Shown here in pieces: positions 11,803 through 17,192 of a stretch of DNA of 17,192 nt. The position numbers were made by a program, and so were the translations under genes. The notes under the pieces are model-generated. The model was not told where the DNA came from. It made no database searches and saw nothing but the letters and a program-made list of their open reading frames with translations. Source of the DNA: Candidatus Saccharimonadia bacterium (lineage in GTDB: Bacteria > Patescibacteriota > Saccharimonadia > Saccharimonadales > Saccharimonadaceae); NCBI GenBank assembly GCA_023257055.1, contig JALRDG010000034.1, positions 1 to 17,192 of the forward strand, read 5' to 3'. The first letter of the stretch is position 1. Each line of letters starts with the position of its first letter.

Positions 11803-14787
11803 TTATCGGAGTCGAACAATAGTAGCTTCTTCACCAGGCTTGGTGGCTGTATGGATATCGATACGGGCTTCTTTTGGCCGTGAATCTACCTTAGGCCTGT
11901 TCGAGGTGTCTGTGCGGCTTGTGGTATCTCGCTGCGGTTGTGGGCGTGCCTGATTAGACTGCTCGCTGTCACGCCGTGGCGTAGTTGATGTAGCTGGGCC
12001 GTCATGAGGTATGTCAGATGTGGTTTTTTTGCGTCGACGATTGCGGCTACGTTTCTTTTTAGGTGTTATGTTCTGGGAGTCATCAGATACTATCTGTGGC
12101 ACGGGGGCGTCAGATGAAGGTGGCGTACTGTCCGCTTGTGACACTGTTGGCGCACTATCTGGCACCATTGGTGGTAGCTGAGGCTTTTCTGGCGTGTCAA
12201 TTTTCTTTTGCTCGGCAGGGGGTGTGACTCTTTTTGCCTCTTCAGACTCGATAATAAAGCGCGGACGGTTTGGCGTGTTTGCCTGCGGTGTAATAACGTT
12301 CGATTGGGCATTAATTGGCCACTGCTTTTGCTGGGCTTGTGATTGAGGGGCTTTAGGCTTTTGAAGATGTTCAGGTGGCTGGATGAGCGATGAGATCTCC
12401 TGCTGTACCTCTTCCCTGCTCCTACTGTACAGGTGGCGAGTATTGTCGATGATTTCCTTGGTGTTATCAAATTGCGGCGGCGGGAGTTCGAGTGTACGGG
12501 CACTAAAAGCAGGTGATTTTTCACCTTGGATAACCATATTGATAACAAAATTACGGTTATTCATCTGTAGGAGATCAACGGATTCAAAGTTTGGCTCGAA
12601 CTGCTTGGCGAGGATTTCAGCGTCATCTGGAGAGACACGGAATGAAATCATCGTACCAACGTTACCGAATACGGCATCACGAACAGTATCGCTCATCTGA
12701 GCGGTATACTGGTTAGCTACGGTAAGGTTAAGGCCGTATTTTCGCGCCTCTGATAGAATTGTTGCGAAGCTGTCGGTGGCAAAGTTTTGGAACTCGTCCA
12801 CGTACAAAAAGAATGGTCGGCGATCTTTGACGTCTGGGATGTCCGATCGACTCATTGCAGCGAGCTGAATTTTCGTGACAAGGAACGAGCCAAGAATACC
12901 GGCATTGTCCTCGCCAATAAGACCCTTGGATAAGTTGACTACGAGAATTTTACCTTCATCCATAATTTTACGAATATTGAAGGTACTCTTTGGTTGGCCA
13001 ATGATATTTCGGATAACCGGGTTAGCAGTAAACGCACCAACCTTGTTGAGGACTGGAGCAACAGCTTCGGCCACAAACTTATCATTCCAGCTAGCAAACT
13101 CTACTTTCCAGAACTGCAATACGACGGTGTCTTGGCAGTAATCAAGTGTTTCTTTGCGGAACTTCTTATCGGTTAGCATACGCGTAATGTCGAGCATGGT
13201 GGTTTCCGGGCGATCGAGTAGCGCCAGGATGGTATATCGAAGGATGTATTCGAGTCGAGGACCCCATGAGTCGCCAAACATGCGTTTCAAAACGCCAATG
13301 ACCTCTGAGGAAATGTTGGATTTCTGATTGGGGTCATGTACCTCTAGCGGATTAAAGCCGAGCGGGTGGGCTGTGTCGGCCGGATTAAAGTAGACGACGT
13401 CTTGTATGCGGCTTTTTGGAATGAACCGAAGGTTATTAACAGCAAAGTCACCGTGCGGGTCGATAATTGCATAGCCTTGATCGTAAAAAATGTCAGACAG
13501 TGCGAACAGCTCGAGCAAACCTGATTTACCGGCACCAGTTTGCCCAATGATATAAACGTGACGCGAGCGATCATAGCGCAGCATGCCGAATTGGCGATTC
13601 ATGCCGCGGAAGTTTGTAAGGCCGAACGCACTAATTTGATCATCGATGGTCGAATCACCAGTAATGGTCGGTAGTTTTGCTGGCGGTTCGGCAGTTTTAT
13701 TACTTGCCCAGACGATATTTGGCGTCTCAACGTTGGTGTGCGGGAGGTGAAATACCGATGCCAATTCTTCGATGTTTAAGATGTATCCGCGATCGATGAA
13801 TAGGCGTGCGCGGTATTTTGCAAGATCTTCTTTTTTAAAGCTGGCGCTTGTCATGCGAAAGCCGTTAAGGTTGGTACTATTGAATTGTTTAAATGTACCG
13901 ACAATTGCCTGCATGTGCAGTTTCGCACTTTCCTGGCTCTCCCCTAGGTACGCTAAACGAAGCTTAACTTGATAGCCAAGCTTTGTTGCCTTTGTTTCTG
14001 CTTCGGAGATGCGAGTCTTGTCTCGGTCGGACAGCTCTTTTGGCGCGGAGGTGCTGCCACTGCCCTGTTCTGGCGGTTTCCAGAATGCTTCAAATAGGCC
14101 GGCTATCCATGCTGCCCCACCGCCACCGCCGCCAAATAGCATGCCGCCGCCGTTTTTCATGCGCGTCACCCATTTTTCAGACGATTTATGCCAATCATCC
14201 GGGACAGGACGCACAAGCACCTGCACCCATATCTCCTCACCCGTTGCTTCGAGTTTAGCAAGCGTTCCGGTGATGCCGGCGAGCGGGTCAACTTCAAAGT
14301 TCTGGAAAGTTTTAATAGGTAGATATTCGCTCGTAGCGAGGGTAATTTCTGAGGTATAAATGACAGAGTGATCGCGTTCGTGGGCGACATAATCTTCGTC
14401 TGCTTCATGAATCTGTACTGTCGGATATTGCGAGTAAATCTGGCTTTCGACAAAGCTTTGGAGTGTTCGTGGTGTCCAGACGTAAAAACGGATGCGGCCG
14501 TCGACAGAGGCGATTTCGAAACTTAGGTGCTCCTGTACTCCCCCGTTGAGTTTTAAGTCTTTACCATCGCGCAAGATACCGTGAAGGCTGGCGAACAGTT
14601 GTTCGGCGGCAAGTTCGGACTTGTCGTTGGCTTTTGGAATTTCAAGTACCAGAAGGACACTTTCGACATCCTTTATGGCTTCGATTTGCTTATTGTTTTT
14701 CCATGTAAGGTATACTAAAACGCCGACGATTGGAAGCCAAACGTACCATTGTAGCAATGTCGAAATAAGCCACGAGAAAATGCCCAT
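11803..14787 (-). CDS. Membrane-anchored VirD4/TraD-like ATPase (HerA/FtsK superfamily)
   Basis: This 994-residue protein has an N-terminal membrane helix (about residues 8-28), a ~350-residue alpha/beta region, a RecA-like motor domain and a long disordered tail. Walker A is GQTGAGKS (about 414-421), and Walker B with its following residues is LYVDEFQNF (about 661-669). The nearby IDPHGDFAVNNL and TVANQYTAQM segments are typical of type IV coupling ATPases, which feed DNA or protein substrates to a secretion channel. A Gly-rich run sits near residues 211-225. The last ~210 residues are rich in Pro, Gln, Ser and basic residues. The start follows AGAGGT. It lies 46 bases after the HTH gene and is probably cotranscribed with it. 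No relaxase, VirB4 or pilin gene is in view, so whether it serves conjugation, secretion or another pumping role is open. Confidence 0.85.
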   Translation of the reverse strand: MGIFSWLISTLLQWYVWLPIVGVLVYLTWKNNKQIEAIKDVESVLLVLEIPKANDKSELAAEQLFASLHGILRDGKDLKLNGGVQEHLSFEIASVDGRIRFYVWTPRTLQSFVESQIYSQYPTVQIHEADEDYVAHERDHSVIYTSEITLATSEYLPIKTFQNFEVDPLAGITGTLAKLEATGEEIWVQVLVRPVPDDWHKSSEKWVTRMKNGGGMLFGGGGGGAAWIAGLFEAFWKPPEQGSGSTSAPKELSDRDKTRISEAETKATKLGYQVKLRLAYLGESQESAKLHMQAIVGTFKQFNSTNLNGFRMTSASFKKEDLAKYRARLFIDRGYILNIEELASVFHLPHTNVETPNIVWASNKTAEPPAKLPTITGDSTIDDQISAFGLTNFRGMNRQFGMLRYDRSRHVYIIGQTGAGKSGLLELFALSDIFYDQGYAIIDPHGDFAVNNLRFIPKSRIQDVVYFNPADTAHPLGFNPLEVHDPNQKSNISSEVIGVLKRMFGDSWGPRLEYILRYTILALLDRPETTMLDITRMLTDKKFRKETLDYCQDTVVLQFWKVEFASWNDKFVAEAVAPVLNKVGAFTANPVIRNIIGQPKSTFNIRKIMDEGKILVVNLSKGLIGEDNAGILGSFLVTKIQLAAMSRSDIPDVKDRRPFFLYVDEFQNFATDSFATILSEARKYGLNLTVANQYTAQMSDTVRDAVFGNVGTMISFRVSPDDAEILAKQFEPNFESVDLLQMNNRNFVINMVIQGEKSPAFSARTLELPPPQFDNTKEIIDNTRHLYSRSREEVQQEISSLIQPPEHLQKPKAPQSQAQQKQWPINAQSNVITPQANTPNRPRFIIESEEAKRVTPPAEQKKIDTPEKPQLPPMVPDSAPTVSQADSTPPSSDAPVPQIVSDDSQNITPKKKRSRNRRRKKTTSDIPHDGPATSTTPRRDSEQSNQARPQPQRDTTSRTDTSNRPKVDSRPKEARIDIHTATKPGEEATIVRLR

Positions 14788-14833
14788 TGTACCTCTTATT
14801 GTCGCACCTTAGCGGAATAAGCGCAACCAACTT

Positions 14834-15889
14834 TTATGCAGTTGGCTTAGCTAATTCGTAGGTTGCTTTGGCGACGCGTTTAAATTGTGGTTTGCTTTGT
14901 AGGTTCAGTAAGATCGTCGTCTCTTTAACGTGACGGCTTTTTAGGACGCGTTTAACGATTTCGTCACGATGTAGCGGCTCGCCTGCCTTTTTGAGAACAT
15001 CGGCAATGATATCGGCAACCGTACCGCGGCTGAATCCCCATGAATCAAGTGCATAGATGCCACGACCGATGAGAACGAAGCGACTGTCTTTGATGAGTTC
15101 ATTGTGAATTGCCTGCGTAGTGACGTCTTTTCGTTTAAAGCTGCTGTCTTTAATAGAGTCAGCGATTTCAGAAAAGTGCATCGGTTTGGCATTTTCAGCA
15201 AGAATGACGTAAATCTTGTCACGAATATTCTTTGGATTGACGGTCGGCCATTTAGCAAGACCCCACTGCCCTTTTAGGCTGGCAAGGTGCTTTGAGAGGC
15301 TGGCGATGGCAGCAATTTGATTCGGGTGGTCGTAATTCAGCTCGTTGTCAAGCTGTTCGACGGTTGTTGGTTCGCCATGCTTTTTAATGGCCTTAACGAT
15401 TTCATCGATTTTTGCACGATACGCTTTTTCGTCACCGTGTTCAGCGATGCCAACTCCGTGGTGGTAGTTGTCGTTTTCAGAAATAACGGTGAGGCGTGGT
15501 GCTAGTTCAGCTACGAAGGCTACATGCGCTTGCTGAAGGCTGTTTGATGCTTTACCGACGATCTTATCGGCAAGTTGTGAAACGCGAGCAGCACGGCCAA
15601 GTTCGGTGAGTTCACGGACAAAAAGTTTTTCAAGTGAAGTAACTGCAGGGATTTTATTATCTTCGGCGGCAATTTTCAGGCGGATAAGAATAGCTTTTTC
15701 AAGCTGACGGACGCGTTCGCGAGTGATGCCGAGTAGTTCGCCGATCTGCTCAAGGGTTTCCTTGCGATCAAAAAGGCCAAAACGTCGGGTGATGATTTCT
15801 TGTTCTCGTTCTTGGTCAATAACAGCCAAAATGTCTTTAATGGCAGCGCCTAGGTCGGTGATTGTTTCTGTTTGCACAGCGTTACTCAT
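14834..15889 (-). CDS. Sigma-region-4-like HTH plus HARE-type HTH protein (putative transcription factor)
   Basis: This 351-residue protein carries a sigma-70 region 4-type helix-turn-helix near the N-terminus (about residues 28-75). It includes REQEIITRRFG and LEQIGELLGITRERVRQLEK, the segment that contacts -35 elements in true sigma factors. A second DNA-binding-like domain of the HARE-HTH/RpoE-delta type lies at about 222-285 (IRDKIYVILAENAKPMHFSE, then FVLIGRGIYAL). The C-terminus ends with another winged-helix-like stretch, about 288-345. There is no sigma region 2, so it cannot by itself melt a promoter. It is probably a regulator or an RNA polymerase accessory factor. A near-consensus promoter lies upstream, with a leader of about 55 bases. 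The VirD4-like gene follows after 46 bases, so it may control or be expressed with that gene. Confidence 0.85.
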   Translation of the reverse strand: MSNAVQTETITDLGAAIKDILAVIDQEREQEIITRRFGLFDRKETLEQIGELLGITRERVRQLEKAILIRLKIAAEDNKIPAVTSLEKLFVRELTELGRAARVSQLADKIVGKASNSLQQAHVAFVAELAPRLTVISENDNYHHGVGIAEHGDEKAYRAKIDEIVKAIKKHGEPTTVEQLDNELNYDHPNQIAAIASLSKHLASLKGQWGLAKWPTVNPKNIRDKIYVILAENAKPMHFSEIADSIKDSSFKRKDVTTQAIHNELIKDSRFVLIGRGIYALDSWGFSRGTVADIIADVLKKAGEPLHRDEIVKRVLKSRHVKETTILLNLQSKPQFKRVAKATYELAKPTA

Positions 15890-15950
15890 TGTTTTGCCTT
15901 CAGTGTCCTTCCGTGTGGTTTAGCGACAGATTTATTCAAATTCTTAAACC

Positions 15951-15979
15951 ACTATAAAACATATATTTTATTATGTCAA
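15951..15979 (-). promoter_or_regulatory. Promoter of the HTH-VirD4 unit
   Basis: On the minus strand TTGACA (15974-15979) is followed after exactly 17 bases by TATAGT (15951-15956). The predicted start near 15944 gives a ~55-base leader. The spacer is AT-rich. A further TATAAT lies upstream (minus strand, about 16000) without a clear -35. Confidence 0.85.
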
Positions 15980-16076
15980 ATGTTTTTGTACTTAAATTTA
16001 TTATAGCACATAATAGACGCTTATGGTAAATAGTTATTTGAAAGTTTCTATATGTAAAAAACGTGTCATTGTTTAT

Positions 16077-16134
16077 AAAAGAGCCCGCCCCCCGATAGGA
16101 GCGTTTTACATAAGATCAGTAATCTTATGGGCTC
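16077..16134 (-). terminator. Branched intrinsic terminator T1
   Basis: Read on the minus strand, GAGCCC (16129-16134) pairs with GGGCTC (16081-16086), followed by U4. Inside are a perfect 8-bp hairpin (CATAAGAT at 16109-16116 with ATCTTATG at 16122-16129, so its last base competes with the outer stem) and a weaker CGC/GCG hairpin. GC-rich bases just upstream (minus strand, 16140-16151) could pair with the 3' side of the stem instead, an alternative fold. It closes the 97-aa gene. Confidence 0.75.
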
Positions 16135-16155
16135 TGTTTCGGGCGGCGGCGTTCG

Positions 16156-16449
16156 CTACTGGGTTCCTTGTCTTCGCGTCAGTAGCATATGTACTTCGCC
16201 TGCTTTTTCAATGATTTCTTTCAACTGCAGTTGTGACATGCGTTCATGCCAGACGGGATTACGCCAAGCAAGCATGTAAACTGCATGATCAGTCTCCACA
16301 AGTGATCCTCTTCCAAGATCGGCTGCGGATACTACTCGTGCGGCCAACTCTTGGTAGTTGGGTGGAATGTATTCTTTGTATTGCACACAAAGCCGCAATA
16401 ATTCGCAGACCGCTTCACGAGCATGCATTGGAATGGGCGTGAGTCGCAT
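16156..16449 (-). CDS. Hypothetical protein, 97 aa
   Basis: I do not recognise this family. The product is soluble-looking and mostly helical, beginning MRLTPIPMHAREAVCELL. It has two Cys residues near the N-terminus (C15 and C21), a central segment with AARVVSAADLGRG, and a Trp-containing stretch around YMLAWRNPVWHERM. No signal peptide or membrane helix is visible. The gene is well supported by signals: a minus-strand promoter, a strong AAGGAG (16455-16460) five bases before the ATG at 16449, and terminator T1 about 20 bases after the stop. It is therefore a self-contained single-gene unit like its neighbour. Reading frames on the opposite strand here lack such signals. Confidence 0.75.
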   Translation of the reverse strand: MRLTPIPMHAREAVCELLRLCVQYKEYIPPNYQELAARVVSAADLGRGSLVETDHAVYMLAWRNPVWHERMSQLQLKEIIEKAGEVHMLLTRRQGTQ

Positions 16450-16494
16450 CGGTGCTCCTTAGAAAGGTGTATGAAAAAGGGCTAGGCTACCAAT

Positions 16495-16523
16495 ATTATA
16501 TAAGAAAAATTAACTTACGTCTA
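16495..16523 (-). promoter_or_regulatory. Promoter of the 97-aa gene
   Basis: On the minus strand TAGACG (16518-16523), 17 bases, then a perfect TATAAT (16495-16500). The start near 16488 gives a leader of about 39 bases containing the AAGGAG ribosome binding site. Confidence 0.75.
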
Positions 16524-16534
16524 TATCTTACTAG

Positions 16535-16586
16535 AAAAGAGCCCGCCTCTGCAAAAGAGGTAGTATATGGCGTACCATACGGGCTC
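16535..16586 (-). terminator. Branched (three-way junction) intrinsic terminator T2
   Basis: On the minus strand the outer stem GAGCCCG/CGGGCTC (16580-16586 with 16539-16545) encloses two complete small hairpins: TATGG/CCATA with loop TACG (16566-16579) and CCTCT/AGAGG (16546-16560). The stem is followed by U4. A three-way junction is unusual for an intrinsic terminator, which is normally a single hairpin. It lies after the 98-aa membrane protein gene. Confidence 0.8.
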
Positions 16587-16624
16587 TTCGACAGTCGACG
16601 GGCAGTTATAATTGAGGTGCTGTG

Positions 16625-16921
16625 TCAGGATTGCAACTCTTCGCTTCGCTCTTCTCTGCTCTCTTTGGCAGTATCTTCACCTGCGAGTAGCTTACTAAAC
16701 GTAACCAGCCAAACGCCCGCTACCCAGCAGATGAGAAACTGACGTGCGTCGACCGCCCCTTGCAAGATCAGATTCATTACAACCGACCAGAATCCGGCCG
16801 TAAGCGGAATGAAAAGCAGGTACCATTTGCTATCGTACGCAAAACGCGGATAGATAATGCGGAGAATTGCCGCCAGAATGAGCCCGATGCTCAACGAAAA
16901 GAAAAAGTCATAAAAATCCAT
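16625..16921 (-). CDS. Small membrane protein with about three TM helices, 98 aa, unknown function
   Basis: The product begins MDFYDFFFSLSIGLILAAIL and has three hydrophobic segments at about residues 6-23, 33-54 and 60-80. A very acidic and charged C-terminal tail follows (about 82-98, rich in Glu, Lys, Arg and Ser). I do not recognise the family. Support for the gene: an extended -10 promoter with TATAAT, a GAGGA ribosome binding site (16926-16930) just before the ATG at 16921, and terminator T2 after the stop. Its organisation is the same as that of the 97-aa gene: own promoter, single gene, branched terminator. It may be a lineage-specific envelope protein; nothing ties it to division or secretion. 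Confidence 0.75.
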   Translation of the reverse strand: MDFYDFFFSLSIGLILAAILRIIYPRFAYDSKWYLLFIPLTAGFWSVVMNLILQGAVDARQFLICWVAGVWLVTFSKLLAGEDTAKESREERSEELQS

Positions 16922-16970
16922 GATGTCCTCAATCCCGTAACGTACGATCCACTAAGCGAACTGTAAATAT

Positions 16971-16998
16971 ATTATATCATAAGACTGTGTTAAGTAAA
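16971..16998 (-). promoter_or_regulatory. Promoter of the 98-aa membrane protein gene
   Basis: On the minus strand TTTACT (16993-16998), 16 bases, TATAAT (16971-16976), with a TGA directly before it forming an extended -10. The start near 16964 gives a ~43-base leader. Confidence 0.7.
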
Positions 16999-17037
16999 TA
17001 AGGTATTTGCGATGAAGCAACTACTAATAAGTACGTT

Positions 17038-17110
17038 AAAAAAAGAGCCCGCGCCCGTCCAGAAGGGCCTATAGCGTACAGTGTAGTGTACAAGCTTCTC
17101 TGGGCGGGTC
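17038..17110 (-). terminator. Long bulged intrinsic terminator T3
   Basis: On the minus strand GACCCGC (17104-17110) pairs with GCGGGCTC (17045-17052) across a one-base bulge, followed by U7. The stem continues inward with CCA and GAAG (17059-17065) pairing to TGG and CTTC across a two-base bulge. An apical hairpin GTACA/TGTAC (17076-17091) lies inside. It shares the 3' motif GCGGGCTC plus U-run with T1 and T2. It implies a minus-strand gene ending just to the right. Confidence 0.75.
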
Positions 17111-17125
17111 GACGGGACGGCTGGT

Positions 17126-17191
17126 TTAGCTGGCGAGATGAGTCACTGAGCGTGGTCGTGTGTGGCGGACTTTTGCTTCATGATGATATCT
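17126..17191 (-). CDS. Possible C-terminal end of a minus-strand gene entering from the right edge
   Basis: Terminator T3 implies a gene ending close by. One minus-strand frame is open from the window edge to a TAA at 17126-17128 and would end ...RPRSVTHLAS. A second frame is open to a TGA at 17143-17145 and would end ...KSATHDHAQ. Too little is visible to choose between them or to assign a function. Confidence 0.25.
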   Translation of the reverse strand, partial: RYHHEAKVRHTRPRSVTHLAS

Positions 17192-17192
17192 G

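Noticed and set aside
16023..16214. 63-codon plus-strand ORF
   Set aside because: It runs through terminator T1 into the 97-aa gene on the other strand and has no ribosome binding site; most likely a shadow frame.
16077..17110. Integron-like gene-cassette array with attC sites
   Set aside because: The repeats lack the GTTRRRY/RYYYAAC core, end in U-runs typical of terminators, each gene has its own promoter, and no integrase is seen.
1..17192. CRISPR arrays, insertion sequences, tRNA or rRNA genes
   Set aside because: No regularly spaced direct repeats, transposase motifs, tRNA T-loop plus acceptor patterns or rRNA sequence were found on either strand.

Overview
The window most likely comes from a Patescibacteria/CPR bacterium, best guess Candidatus Saccharibacteria (TM7). 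This is inferred from a stripped-down division and cell-wall (dcw) cluster, divergent MurG motifs, a large membrane-anchored VirD4/HerA-like ATPase, many very small lineage-specific genes, moderate GC and use of TGA as an ordinary stop. No rRNA or other marker gene is present to prove the taxonomy.

Layout. Bases 1-2276 (+) hold the 3' part of a GH1 beta-glycosidase, a YvcK/CofD-like regulator and a HAD-like phosphatase, all overlapping end to start. Then come a 57-aa membrane protein with a consensus promoter placed for a leaderless mRNA and a strong terminator (2268-2529). From 2530 to 11074 (+) lies the dcw cluster: mraZ, rsmH, ftsL-like, a class B PBP (ftsI), mraY, ftsW, murG and ftsQ. It has no Mur ligases, no ftsA and no ftsZ. 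Upstream of mraZ are an inverted pair of perfect DnaA boxes and a promoter interleaved with four MraZ-type GTGG repeats. Between mraZ and rsmH is a 330-base spacer whose ends form a 31-position helix, so it looks like an undescribed rod-shaped RNA. Between rsmH and ftsL are a 23-codon ORF and a perfect 16-bp hairpin.

Bases 11075-11802 are AT-rich and hold no recognisable gene. The right-hand third is on the minus strand. It has a two-gene unit (a protein with a sigma-region-4-like HTH plus a HARE-type HTH, followed by the VirD4-like ATPase) and two small orphan genes with their own promoters. Each small gene is followed by a branched terminator ending in the same GCGGGCTC-plus-U motif; a third such terminator at 17.04-17.11 kb marks the end of a gene that leaves the window.

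How the genes work together. MraZ probably represses its own promoter and the cluster behind it. RsmH matures the 16S rRNA. MraY and MurG make lipid I and lipid II, and FtsW and FtsI polymerise and cross-link septal peptidoglycan. FtsL and FtsQ form the regulatory scaffold. The DnaA boxes suggest a link between replication and division. The minus-strand ATPase may belong to a secretion or DNA-transfer machine typical of this lineage.
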